A stretch of DNA of 6,109 nt. Origin: Spirochaetaceae bacterium (GTDB taxonomy: Bacteria; Spirochaetota; Spirochaetia; Treponematales; Breznakiellaceae). How positions within the stretch are numbered: the stretch's first letter is position 1; every line of letters begins with the position of its first letter. Below, one piece after another: positions 1 to 6,109 of this stretch. The stretch lies in assembly GCA_031265025.1 (NCBI GenBank), contig JAISDF010000059.1, positions 1-6,109 of the forward strand, given 5' to 3'. The notes beneath the pieces are model-generated. The model ran no database searches and was not told the DNA's origin. It saw only the letters and a program-made list of their open reading frames with translations. Both the position numbers and the translations under genes were made by a program.

Positions 1-678
1 CGCTGCTCCTGGATACCGGGCGCGGATATGGCCGCCCAATACAAGGCCCTGGGTTATGACGGCATCGCCATAACCGATCACCTTCATGATGAATATATTT
101 CTTCCCTTCCCTGCCGGAACAACTGGGACGCCTGTGTGGACGCGTACCTTTCCGGGTACAGGGCGGCAAAAGAGGCCGGAGAGCGCCTTGGCCTTGATGT
201 CATTCTCGGCGTCGAGATACGCTTTCCCGAAAGCGATAATGACTATCTCCTCTACGGCCTTGACGCGGCCTTTCTTAAAGCCCATCCCTATCCGTACCGG
301 AGCTGCCTTGAGGATTTTTACGCCCGTTACAAAGACGAACTGCTGATTATCCAGGCCCATCCTTTCCGGGGCGGGGGAAACAATATACGGCCCGGCTTGC
401 TCCACGGCCTGGAAGTCATTAACGACAGCCCGAGGCACGACAGCGAAAACCACCGGGCAATGGCCCTGGCCCAAGAGAATCCCCGCCTGATACAATGCTG
501 CGGTTCGGACGCCCACAGAAGCGGGGAACAGGGCAGGGCCGCCATGGTCTTTGATCATCCTGTTCATGATTCCTATGAGTATAAAGACGCCCTTGTAAAG
601 GGAAATTATTATATGGAGTGTCCCAATTTCAGTTTTCTGCTTGAAAAGACAGGGACCCGGTTGCCGGAGGAGAAATAG
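1..678 (+). CDS. PHP-domain metal-dependent phosphoesterase (5'-truncated by window edge)
   Basis: The reading frame is open from base 1, so 225 residues are visible and the true start lies outside; the ATG at 28 is internal. The fragment matches the PHP (polymerase and histidinol phosphatase) fold: GYDGIAITDH (fragment residues 18-27) is the second metal motif, GVE (70-72) supplies the metal-binding Glu, QAHPFR (118-123) the third motif, GLEVIN (137-142) the usual strand, and GSDAHR (168-173) the last Asp-x-His motif. The first HxH motif should lie only a few residues before base 1; the RCSW at the edge fits the end of a DLHxHTxxS-like segment. The family hydrolyses phosphoester bonds in small molecules or nucleotides in the cytoplasm using two or three metal ions. 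The substrate cannot be read from the sequence. The next gene starts one base after the TAG stop, so the two are almost certainly co-transcribed and translationally coupled. The family call is secure, the exact reaction unknown. Confidence 0.9.
   Translation, partial: RCSWIPGADMAAQYKALGYDGIAITDHLHDEYISSLPCRNNWDACVDAYLSGYRAAKEAGERLGLDVILGVEIRFPESDNDYLLYGLDAAFLKAHPYPYRSCLEDFYARYKDELLIIQAHPFRGGGNNIRPGLLHGLEVINDSPRHDSENHRAMALAQENPRLIQCCGSDAHRSGEQGRAAMVFDHPVHDSYEYKDALVKGNYYMECPNFSFLLEKTGTRLPEEK
666..672 (+). promoter_or_regulatory. Shine-Dalgarno site that fixes the sugar-kinase start
   Basis: GGAGGAG lies within the last codons of the PHP gene, 7 bases before the ATG at 680. It decides in favour of that ATG over the in-frame TTG at 641, which would add 13 basic residues unlike the start of any PfkB protein and has no comparable site. 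Confidence 0.8.
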
Positions 679-679
679 T

Positions 680-1570
680 ATGGGTAAGCAATTTGACACA
701 CTTATTATCGGACAGCCCTCATTGGATATCAATACCGACCATGAGGGACACACGGTGCGCGAAATAGGCGGAGCGGTGGTATATTCAGGTTACGCGGCAT
801 CGGCTCTGGGCCACGCGACCTGCGTGCTGCCCAAGGCAAGCGGTACCACCATAAATATCGCTTCGGTATTCGCCCCGGCAAGAAACATTGAAGTCGCGGC
901 CCTCGAAAGCCCTGAAAGCACTTCTATAGAGAATATTTATCACAGCGCCGACAAGGAGAGGCGGAGCTGCAGGGCGGTAAGCCGCATCGCGGGCTACCGC
1001 GCCGGGGAAATCCCCGATATAGACGCCAGAATCTACCACCTCGCCGGCCTCATGCGGGGCGACATAGACAGCGGGATCATTCCCTTCGCCGCGAAAAAGG
1101 CCCTGGTCGCCGTGGACGTTCAGGGCTTCCTCCGCTGCGCCGATGAAAAAACCGGGGAAATGTCCTTTCACGACTGGAGCGAAAAGCTCGAAGTCCTTCC
1201 GCGGATACACTTCCTCAAAACCGACGCCGCCGAAGCGGAAATACTCACCGGCCTCACGGACCGCCGCGAAGCGGCAAAAACGCTTTACTCCTGGGGCGCC
1301 CATGAGATCATGATAACCCACAATACCGAAGTTCTCGTTTTTGACGGCAAGGACGTGTATACACAGCCCCTCAAAGCCCGTAATCTCTCAGGCCGCAGCG
1401 GCAGGGGCGACACCTGTTTTTCGGGTTATATCACCGAGCGGCTTACCCGCGGTATTCCCGAAGCCCTGCTCACCGCCGCGGCCCTGGTTTCCCTCAAGAT
1501 GGAAAAACCAGGCCCCTTTAACGGGACCCGCGAAGATGTGGAAGCCTATATCAGGGAATTTTACCGGTAA
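680..1570 (+). CDS. PfkB-family carbohydrate kinase (ribokinase superfamily)
   Basis: The 296-residue length is normal for PfkB kinases, which use ATP to phosphorylate a sugar or nucleoside-like hydroxyl in the cytoplasm. Visible marks: an N-terminal strand with FDTLIIGQPSLDIN (5-18), the substrate-side glycine pair in REIGGAVVYSGYAASALG (27-44), DVQGFLR (146-152), a KTDAAEAEILTG segment (180-191) equivalent to the family's KxNxxE region, an MITHNTEVLVF strand (211-221), and the anion-hole/catalytic loop SGRGDTCFSGY (240-250), where Asp244 is the predicted base. The usual DTTGAGD signature is altered here to GRSGRGD, which I take as a subfamily variant and not an inactivating change, because Gly-x-Gly-Asp is kept. 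The gene starts one base after the PHP phosphoesterase gene, suggesting the two act on related phosphorylated metabolites. It ends 13 bases from the end of the convergent YitT gene, with no clear terminator between them. The substrate is unknown. Confidence 0.88.
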   Translation: MGKQFDTLIIGQPSLDINTDHEGHTVREIGGAVVYSGYAASALGHATCVLPKASGTTINIASVFAPARNIEVAALESPESTSIENIYHSADKERRSCRAVSRIAGYRAGEIPDIDARIYHLAGLMRGDIDSGIIPFAAKKALVAVDVQGFLRCADEKTGEMSFHDWSEKLEVLPRIHFLKTDAAEAEILTGLTDRREAAKTLYSWGAHEIMITHNTEVLVFDGKDVYTQPLKARNLSGRSGRGDTCFSGYITERLTRGIPEALLTAAALVSLKMEKPGPFNGTREDVEAYIREFYR

Positions 1571-1583
1571 GGCGCGGCTTACG

Positions 1584-2444
1584 CTAATCCTTGGGCCGCT
1601 GGAAGAAACGGCCGTTGAGATGCTCTGTTTTGATGACATTGATGAAGGCGCTGAAATCAACAGCCTTTATCGCCCGTATCAGAATGTTGGCTTCGTCAGC
1701 GGCTACCACCGAGTACAGGAGAACCCTGTCCTTCTTCTCGTAAAAGCCGTAACCCTTAAAGGATGTGGCGCCGTGATTGGTTTTTTCCCGTATCAGGGCG
1801 TATACCTCGTCAGGTTTTGCCGTGATGATAAAGAGGGTTTTCTGCTGATAGCCCCGGTACAGGGACGAAAGGGCCGCGGTAGTAGTGAACTGGAATATGA
1901 TTGAATAAAGGGCCTTGTCCAGGGCGAAAAGCAGGGCCGCGGCGGCGAGGATGACGCAGTTTCCGGCGAATATATAGTTCCACGCGTCCCGGCGGTATTT
2001 TTCCGAAATAAAAATGGCGATAAAATCAGTACCGCCGCTTGTCGCGCCGGCGTAGAGGCAAAGGCTTATGGACAGGGCGTTGAGCAGCCCGCCAAAAACA
2101 GCCGAAAGCAGGGAGTCGTGAACCTGGAGTATTTCAGTAAACATGGCCGGCATGAAATCAGTAAGAAGCCCGCTTATCACTATCATCAATATTGAATAAA
2201 GGGCGAAATTCTTTCCGATGAATTTATAGCAGACAAGGGCGGGAACGGCGTTAAGCGCATACAGAACAACGCTGAAAGGGATGTGGAAATTCCCGAAGCG
2301 GATACATATTTCCTGGATGAGCAGGGTAAGCCCGGTAAAGCCGCCGGGGATGAGCCCTCCGGCGTGGACAAAGGTTTTAAGGTTAAAGGCCATGAGAAGG
2401 GCCCCGAAAATAACCAGCGCAAAACGCTTAATGGTAACAAGCAT
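1584..2444 (-). CDS. YitT-family multi-pass membrane protein with C-terminal DUF2179 domain
   Basis: The protein has 286 residues, the usual family length. About five hydrophobic segments can be seen (roughly residues 7-25, 56-75, 80-98, 112-133 and 157-175). Two family motifs stand out: HAGGLIPGGFTGL (27-39) and its internal counterpart YAGATSGGTDFIA (131-143), reflecting the duplicated membrane unit. The last 85 residues, from QKTLFIITAKPDEV to KTEHLNGRFF, form the soluble DUF2179 domain with the typical NHGATSFKGYGFY segment (223-235) and a late AFINVIKTEHLNGRFF. The family is widespread (Bacillus YitT, YpjC, YqfU) but its function is not established; transport has been suggested. The ATG lies 8 bases after the stop of the VWA gene. 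The only Shine-Dalgarno-like sequence, AAAGGG at 2456-2461, sits 11 bases away, which is long, so translation may depend on coupling to the upstream gene. Confidence 0.93.
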   Translation of the reverse strand: MLVTIKRFALVIFGALLMAFNLKTFVHAGGLIPGGFTGLTLLIQEICIRFGNFHIPFSVVLYALNAVPALVCYKFIGKNFALYSILMIVISGLLTDFMPAMFTEILQVHDSLLSAVFGGLLNALSISLCLYAGATSGGTDFIAIFISEKYRRDAWNYIFAGNCVILAAAALLFALDKALYSIIFQFTTTAALSSLYRGYQQKTLFIITAKPDEVYALIREKTNHGATSFKGYGFYEKKDRVLLYSVVAADEANILIRAIKAVDFSAFINVIKTEHLNGRFFQRPKD

Positions 2445-2452
2445 GAAACGTT

Positions 2453-3604
2453 TTACCCTTTCTTTATGATGATATTCTTTTTGTTTTTTAGCTGTATGGT
2501 TATCGATTTATCCAGCTTTACGGTTCCGGCCCTGATGAGCGGCGATTCGGGGGCAAGGGCATCGTTGTCAAGGACCTTCACCTTGAGGCTTTTGAGGCTC
2601 CGTTCAATCCTGACAACCGCCCTCCCCTGCTCAATAGCCGGAAGCGCCGCCCCGGGAGAATTGAGGGTAAGGCGTCCAAAGGGGGAAATCTTTTTCTTTA
2701 TCGTCTCCCTGCTGTCACTGATGATAAGTTCCGAGGACCTGAAGGTCATGAGGAAGAGGAAAAGCAGAATGAGCAGCGCAAGGAGTACGGCAAGAGCTAT
2801 ACCCGCCGCGGCCAGCGGGGAAAGGCCCAGGCGGAGGGCAAAGCCGCCTATAAAAGTATCCAGGGCCTCAATACCTGTAATGCCTGCCGGGAGGCCGCCT
2901 TCTTCCCCGGTCCCCTGGGCATCTTCCCAGTCCCGGACCTTTTTGTCCACGCTTTCAATATAGGAATTGACATCAAGCCCCGAAAGGTCTGAGTCGGTAT
3001 TGGTATACACTGAACCATCCACGGCGCCGGCTATGGTCTTTACATCGGTCTCCCCGCCTATGCCTATCACATAGAGGAACCAGCCGCCTCGGGAAATTTT
3101 TTCGCCTGCCGAGCGGAAGCGCTCGTCAACAGAAAGGTCCTTTCCGTAATAGGGGCTGGACGGAGGCGGGGCGTGTTTTCCGTCGGTGATAAAAAGTATG
3201 ACCCTCCGTACATCAGGGACATTCCGCCTTTCCAGTATATCCGCCAGGGTCTCAAGGGCTGTCCCTATGTCGGTATAATTTTCACCGGCCTCGAGTTTCC
3301 TGAATTCCCCGCGCAGCGCGGAACGGTCATCTTCGCCGGAAAGGGTCCGGGAAAGGCGTTCCTGGGCGGTATCGCCAAAGGTAATCAGGGTAAAGGTATC
3401 CCCTGTTTTAAGAAGCCCGTCAAGGACTTCTTTTTCGATATAATCAATCACATTGGGAAATTTCCGGTCCGTATTCATGCTGCCCGAAACATCCAGGATG
3501 ACATATACATCCCGCTTAGCGGCATCCCGGTCGGCCTGGGTCTGGGCAAAAACAGTTCCGGACACGGCATAGAACGCTAACACAGCGAACAACAATTTTT
3601 TCAT
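2453..3604 (-). CDS. Exported von Willebrand factor A (VWA) domain protein with one C-terminal transmembrane helix
   Basis: The 383-residue protein starts with a Sec signal peptide (MKKLLFAVLAFYAVSGTVFA, likely cut after Ala20). A VWA domain follows (about 32-220) with an intact metal-ion-dependent adhesion site: DVSGS (38-42), Thr111 in NYTDIGTAL, and Asp141 in FITDGK. A Gly/Glu-rich linker leads to a strong hydrophobic helix (about 263-287), then FRSSE and a roughly 95-residue strand-rich tail with a very basic end (LKNKKNIIIKKG). The topology implied is VWA outside the inner membrane and tail in the cytoplasm. VWA domains bind protein ligands through a divalent metal; the partner here is unknown, but the LRR protein encoded just upstream is an obvious candidate. 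The frame is open further upstream to 3781, but that extension lies inside the LRR gene and has no signal-like start. The 10-base gap to the LRR gene and the 8-base gap to YitT indicate one operon. Confidence 0.9.
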   Translation of the reverse strand: MKKLLFAVLAFYAVSGTVFAQTQADRDAAKRDVYVILDVSGSMNTDRKFPNVIDYIEKEVLDGLLKTGDTFTLITFGDTAQERLSRTLSGEDDRSALRGEFRKLEAGENYTDIGTALETLADILERRNVPDVRRVILFITDGKHAPPPSSPYYGKDLSVDERFRSAGEKISRGGWFLYVIGIGGETDVKTIAGAVDGSVYTNTDSDLSGLDVNSYIESVDKKVRDWEDAQGTGEEGGLPAGITGIEALDTFIGGFALRLGLSPLAAAGIALAVLLALLILLFLFLMTFRSSELIISDSRETIKKKISPFGRLTLNSPGAALPAIEQGRAVVRIERSLKSLKVKVLDNDALAPESPLIRAGTVKLDKSITIQLKNKKNIIIKKG

Positions 3605-3610
3605 ACTATA

Positions 3611-3616
3611 CTCCTT
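3611..3616 (-). promoter_or_regulatory. Shine-Dalgarno site that fixes the VWA start, overlapping the LRR stop
   Basis: On the minus strand AAGGAG stands 6 bases before the ATG at 3604 and shares bases with the TAA (3617-3615) of the LRR gene. This supports the signal-peptide start and suggests translational coupling between the two genes. Confidence 0.8.
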
Positions 3617-4436
3617 ATTCTTCGTATTGCCATTCACCGCCGGACAGACTGTACCTGCCCGGCCTCCTGCCGGTGGAGGCATAATAGGCGTCAAAATTTT
3701 TCGCGGTTGTATACAGTACGACGCCTTCCCGGTCCACATAGTCAACGCCCCGGTCAGGGACATATATATCGGGAACGTCAAAGACTTTTTTTCCGAGAGA
3801 ACTGACGCTCGCCGGAATCGTTACCCCGGTAATCCTGTTGTTGAAGAAAGCCCCGTCACCTATCTCAGAAACGCTGCTGCCTATGGTAACGCTGGTAATA
3901 CGGTTGGAAGAAAAAGCGGCGTTTCCCACAGTGATAACACTGTCAGGAATGGTAACGCTGGTCAAACGGTTGCTGTAAAAGGCATAGCCTGAAATGGTGG
4001 TAACGCCTTCGGGGATGACAACGGAACCCAGGAGGTTGTACATAAAGGCCCCCCGGCCTATGCCGGTAAGAGCGTTTCCCAGGGTAAGGCTTACAAGTTT
4101 GTTGCGGGCAAAGGCCTGCCTCCCTATGGAAACCACATTGTCCCCTATGGTCACGCTGGCAAGATCATTGCCGGCAAATGCCTCGTCGGCTATGACCGTA
4201 ACGCTGTCGGGGATCGTAACACTCGTAAGCCCCCGGCCGGCAAAGGCCGCTTTTCCTATGGCGGTAACAGGCATATCGTTTATAGCGCCGGGAATGACAA
4301 GCTCACCGGCGCTTCCCTCGGCCCAGATTATGGTAAGGGCGCCGTTATGTTCCTCAACGATTATTTCAAGCCCCGCTCCGAAGGTTCCGAGACAGGATAC
4401 AAAAAAAAAGACAGCGCAGACGAATTTTTTGACCAT
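3615..4436 (-). CDS. Secreted BspA-type leucine-rich repeat (LRR_5) protein
   Basis: The 273-residue protein begins with a short export signal (MVKKFVCAVFFFVSCLGTFG). Cleavage may be by signal peptidase I near residue 20, or FVSC (12-15) may act as a loose spirochaete lipobox, making it a lipoprotein; I cannot decide. After a capping stretch (about 23-69), seven consecutive repeats of exactly 22 residues run from residue 70 to 223. Each starts with a version of LTSVTIPDSV and ends with an AFxxN-like turn, the Treponema pallidum/BspA class of LRR. The C-terminal tail (VVLYTTAKNFDAYYASTGRRPGRYSLSGGEW) resembles that of many small LRR proteins in gut treponemes. Such proteins are thought to bind host or microbial ligands at the cell surface; the ligand here is unknown. 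It is the first gene of the LRR-VWA-YitT operon. The Shine-Dalgarno match (AGGG, 4 bases before ATG) is weak. Confidence 0.92.
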   Translation of the reverse strand: MVKKFVCAVFFFVSCLGTFGAGLEIIVEEHNGALTIIWAEGSAGELVIPGAINDMPVTAIGKAAFAGRGLTSVTIPDSVTVIADEAFAGNDLASVTIGDNVVSIGRQAFARNKLVSLTLGNALTGIGRGAFMYNLLGSVVIPEGVTTISGYAFYSNRLTSVTIPDSVITVGNAAFSSNRITSVTIGSSVSEIGDGAFFNNRITGVTIPASVSSLGKKVFDVPDIYVPDRGVDYVDREGVVLYTTAKNFDAYYASTGRRPGRYSLSGGEWQYEE

Positions 4437-4475
4437 ATTACCCTATTATCGGCATTTTAACTCACGTTTTCTCGG

Positions 4476-4505
4476 ATAAAATTCAGACTCTATGCATAAA
4501 TGCAA
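4476..4505 (-). promoter_or_regulatory. Weak sigma70-like promoter candidate for the LRR-VWA-YitT operon
   Basis: On the minus strand TTGCAT (4505-4500) and TTTTAT (4481-4476) are 18 bases apart and would start transcription about 30 bases before the LRR ATG. Both hexamers match consensus poorly. An inverted repeat, TGCATAAATGCA (4493-4504), overlaps the -35 position and could be an operator. The operon must start in this gap because the gene upstream belongs to a separate transcript, but the exact site is a guess. Confidence 0.25.
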
Positions 4506-4558
4506 AAGAATTGTTCCGGAATTACGTTCCAACAGCCACTTGTTTTGAAAAAATCGTC

Positions 4559-4587
4559 TTGTTGGTTAGTTATTTTGTAAGTATTAC
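4559..4587 (+). promoter_or_regulatory. Weak plus-strand promoter candidate for a small RNA
   Basis: TTGTTG (4559-4564) and TATTAC (4582-4587) are separated by 17 bases. An alternative pair is TTGAAA (4545-4550) and AGTTAT (4568-4573), also 17 bases apart. Neither is strong. A promoter somewhere here is implied by the plus-strand terminator at 4655-4687, which has no protein gene in front of it. Confidence 0.25.
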
Positions 4588-4593
4588 CTGAGA

Positions 4594-4687
4594 CGGCAGG
4601 GCGTTAAACAAGGCGAGATAAGCGTCATCTTCGCCTTTCTTTCCTTATCTTCCGGGGGCCGTTCCGTTTGGGGACGGCCCCTTTTTT
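4594..4687 (+). ncRNA. Candidate small RNA in the 4437-4704 gap
   Basis: This stretch contains no convincing coding frame but has the layout of a short regulatory RNA. First comes a hairpin at 4610-4637 (AAGGCGA-GAT against ATC-T-TCGCCTT, one bulged base, 7-base loop), then a pyrimidine-rich single-stranded linker, then a strong intrinsic terminator. Both neighbouring protein genes lie on the other strand, so the terminator needs another transcript to serve. I do not recognise the family; it shows no features of tRNA, tmRNA or SRP RNA. The 5' end is a guess from the weak promoter candidate. The rest of the gap (4437-4593) is AT-richer and holds only promoter-like sequence and short palindromes. 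Confidence 0.35.
4655..4687 (+). terminator. Strong intrinsic terminator, plus strand
   Basis: GGGGCCGTTCC pairs with GGGACGGCCCC (11 base pairs with one G-T pair, loop GTTTG), immediately followed by six T residues. Read on the minus strand it has no U-tract, so it is directional and does not serve the lipoprotein gene. Confidence 0.85.
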
Positions 4688-4688
4688 A

Positions 4689-4703
4689 CCCGGAAGCTCC
4701 GGG
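4689..4703 (-). other. Hairpin directly after the lipoprotein stop codon
   Basis: CCCGGA and TCCGGG form a 6-base-pair stem with a 3-base loop, one base after the TAA. On the minus strand it is followed by TAAAAAAG and not by U residues, so it is not a standard intrinsic terminator; it could protect the 3' end of the mRNA. On the plus strand it is followed by CTTAGTTTTTG, which might make it a weak back-up terminator for the small RNA. Confidence 0.4.
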
Positions 4704-4704
4704 C

Positions 4705-5277
4705 TTAGTTTTTGCCGGACCCTATTTTATAAAGGCGGACTCCTTCAGAGCCAAAGGTCTCTATTTCATCTATATCAATATAGAAAAGTTTGAAATCGGG
4801 ATTGTCAACGGTTTGATAAAACCTTCTTACATTGGCGCTCCCCTGGAGGGCCCGCAGTTTTAGGTCTTTATCGTCCACAAAAACCACAACGCCGTTTATC
4901 GACAACACCGGTTCAAATTCCGCCGCGTTGGTACAGTATGAAACATAGGGATTTCTCTGTAATTGAGCATACAGCGGTTTTTGCGCGTTTGTACAAAAAT
5001 ACACTTTGTTGTCTTCGATAAATTGAAAGGTAATTATCTGGGTGCGTATTTTCCCGCCGTTCCGGTTTGCCAAAACGCCGTCCGGCTGTTCCCGCAAGAT
5101 ACCCGCAAAGGCGCTTATGGTATCGATTTCCATATACGTTTCAGGCGTAACGCCCTTGCCTGTGGCGCACCCGGTAAGCGCGGCCATAAAAACCACAAGC
5201 GGAAAAACCGCCCCCGGAAAAATTCCCATGCCAAACCGCAGCCGTCCTATTCGGCTTAAAAAAGAGATTCGTGCCAT
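4705..5277 (-). CDS. Predicted lipoprotein of the pyridoxamine-5'-phosphate-oxidase-like FMN-binding split-barrel family
   Basis: The 190-residue protein has a basic N-terminus, a hydrophobic core (about 19-34) and a lipobox LTGC with the lipidated Cys at 37. The mature part (about 154 residues) has the length and pattern of single-domain PNPOx-like split barrels: DGVLANRNGGKIRTQIITFQF (66-86), DNKVYFCTNAQKPLYAQLQRNPYVSYCT (89-116), INGVVVFVDDKDLK (127-140) and DFKLFYIDIDEIETFG (161-176). Relatives bind FMN or another flavin and are usually cytoplasmic; the predicted exported, membrane-anchored location is unusual. The start is supported by AGGAGG at 5283-5288, 5 bases before ATG. The gene is alone in its transcription unit and lies downstream of an FMN riboswitch, so its production should respond to cytoplasmic FMN. 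A role in flavin binding, storage or salvage in the periplasm is inferred; a secreted flavin-dependent reductase is the main alternative. Confidence 0.85.
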   Translation of the reverse strand: MARISFLSRIGRLRFGMGIFPGAVFPLVVFMAALTGCATGKGVTPETYMEIDTISAFAGILREQPDGVLANRNGGKIRTQIITFQFIEDNKVYFCTNAQKPLYAQLQRNPYVSYCTNAAEFEPVLSINGVVVFVDDKDLKLRALQGSANVRRFYQTVDNPDFKLFYIDIDEIETFGSEGVRLYKIGSGKN

Positions 5278-5282
5278 ACTGG

Positions 5283-5288
5283 CCTCCT
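5283..5288 (-). promoter_or_regulatory. Shine-Dalgarno site of the lipoprotein gene
   Basis: AGGAGG on the minus strand, 5 bases before the ATG at 5277. It fixes the long signal sequence start over the internal Met17, and lies well downstream of the riboswitch, free of any obvious stem, arguing that control is by termination and not by hiding the ribosome site. Confidence 0.75.
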
Positions 5289-5343
5289 AAATAATCTGGG
5301 ACGCATTAATTCCGCGCCCCGGTTTATTCAGGGCATTGAAGGG

Positions 5344-5383
5344 ACAAAAAGATGGGACTTGCGCGGCTTTTACACGGATCCCA
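5344..5383 (-). terminator. Candidate riboswitch-controlled intrinsic terminator
   Basis: On the minus strand UGGGAU pairs with GUCCCA, then after a 2x2 internal loop GUGU pairs with GCGC, and the stem is followed by UCUUUUUGU. It sits between the FMN aptamer and the lipoprotein start, about 70 bases before the ATG, where the decision hairpin of an FMN riboswitch is expected. The stem is moderate in strength because of its internal loop and G-U pairs. Confidence 0.55.
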
Positions 5384-5397
5384 ATCGCGGGGTCCGC
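5374..5397 (-). promoter_or_regulatory. Candidate antiterminator of the FMN riboswitch
   Basis: GCGGACCC (5397-5390) pairs with GGGAUCCGU (5382-5374), one bulged A, in the minus-strand transcript. The second arm includes most of the 5' arm of the terminator stem, so the two hairpins exclude each other. An outer GCGGC/GCCGC pairing (5407-5403 with 5367-5363) can extend it. How FMN binding would disrupt it is not obvious, because it does not share bases with the P1 stem. Confidence 0.4.
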
Positions 5398-5414
5398 TTT
5401 ATGCCGCAAAGTTC

Positions 5415-5557
5415 AACTTTCTTCCATCCGGACTAAACCGTCGGCGCCGGAATTTCACCGGTTCAGTCTAATCGGCTTTGGTCCGATCAGAGTCGCGGGC
5501 TATACCGCCGGTTGGGATTTGCGGCGCGACGCACCGCATTACCCTACCCTGAAAATT
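5415..5557 (-). promoter_or_regulatory. FMN riboswitch aptamer (RFN element)
   Basis: Read on the minus strand the conserved RFN blocks appear in order: AGGGUAGGGU, CAACCGGCGGUAUAGCCCGCGA, CCGGUGAAAUUCCGG, GCCGACGGUUUAGUCCGGAUG and GAAGAAAG. P1 forms from AAUUUUC (5557-5551) and GAAAGUU (5421-5415). The variable stem is a perfect 9-pair helix, UCUGAUCGG with CCGAUUAGA. The P2 region carries an extra hairpin. The element lies 137 bases before the ATG of the flavin-fold lipoprotein gene, which is its only visible target. In bacteria this aptamer binds FMN and normally shuts off riboflavin synthesis or transport genes when FMN is plentiful. Confidence 0.96.
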
Positions 5558-6109
5558 GCTGGTATAAGTATACCACTTCCGTGATGCCTCTTGCTAGAGC
5601 TGTCAAGGTACGGTATTTTGGAATGGCGGGCTTGTTTCAAAATTGAAGTTTTGAAACAGCCTCCAGCGATATCACTGAGAGGAGTGTTTGATGGCAAAGA
5701 TTCCTGTAGGCGTTCTGGGCGCCACCGGCATGGTGGGCCAGCAGTACCTGTCCCTCTTGTCCGGTCATCCCTGGTTTGAGGTCCGTTACGTAGCGGCCTC
5801 TCCCCGGAGCGCGGGGAAAACCTACAGGGAAGCGGCTGCCGGCCGCTGGCTTCTTTCGTCGAGCCCGGCCGGGGAGCTGTGGGATCTCAAGGTCGAAGAC
5901 GCCAATGATGTCTCCAGGGCTCTTGACGCCAACAGGCGCGGCGACTGCGCCTTTGTGTTTTCGGCCCTGGAAATGGACAAAGACAAAACAAGGGCGCTGG
6001 AAGAGGCCTACGCCGCCGGGGGTATTCCCGTGGTGTCCAACGCGTCGGCCCACCGCTGGACAGATGATGTGCCCATGCTCATAGGCGAGGTGAATTCCCG
6101 TCATATTGA

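Overview
The window (6,109 bases, a little over half G+C by eye) looks like chromosomal DNA of a spirochaete, most likely a Treponema-like gut species. The clues are a BspA-type leucine-rich-repeat secretory protein with a C-terminal tail (FDAYYASTGRRPGRYSLSGG) of the kind I associate with gut treponemes, loose spirochaete-style lipoprotein signals, and aspartate-semialdehyde dehydrogenase of the archaeal/fungal-like class. This assignment is an inference; no marker gene is present.

Layout. (1) Positions 1-1570, plus strand: the 3' part of a PHP-domain phosphoesterase gene, entered already in frame at base 1, followed one base after its stop codon by a complete PfkB-family sugar kinase gene. 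(2) Positions 1584-4436, minus strand, converging on the kinase gene: a tight three-gene operon in the order LRR protein, von Willebrand A (VWA) protein, YitT-family membrane protein, with gaps of 10 and 8 bases. (3) Positions 4437-4704: a 268-base gap with no convincing protein gene. It holds a strong plus-strand intrinsic terminator that serves no visible gene, and a hairpin upstream of it, together suggesting a small plus-strand RNA. (4) Positions 4705-5277, minus strand: a predicted lipoprotein with the pyridoxamine-phosphate-oxidase-like flavin-binding split-barrel fold. (5) Positions 5278-5690: a 413-base gap, almost wholly regulatory. It contains a well-conserved FMN riboswitch (minus strand) with an extended -10 promoter and a candidate terminator/antiterminator, and, facing the other way, a promoter candidate and a striking inverted repeat in front of asd. 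(6) Position 5691 to the window end, plus strand: the first 139 codons of asd, cut off by the window edge.

The most interesting point is that the FMN riboswitch directly controls a single gene encoding an exported, lipid-anchored protein of an FMN-binding fold. FMN riboswitches normally control riboflavin synthesis or uptake, so the regulation argues that this lipoprotein takes part in flavin capture, storage or homeostasis outside the cytoplasmic membrane. The LRR-VWA-YitT operon probably encodes a cell-envelope module: one secreted repeat protein, one MIDAS-bearing ectodomain with a single transmembrane helix and a cytoplasmic tail, and one multi-pass membrane protein.
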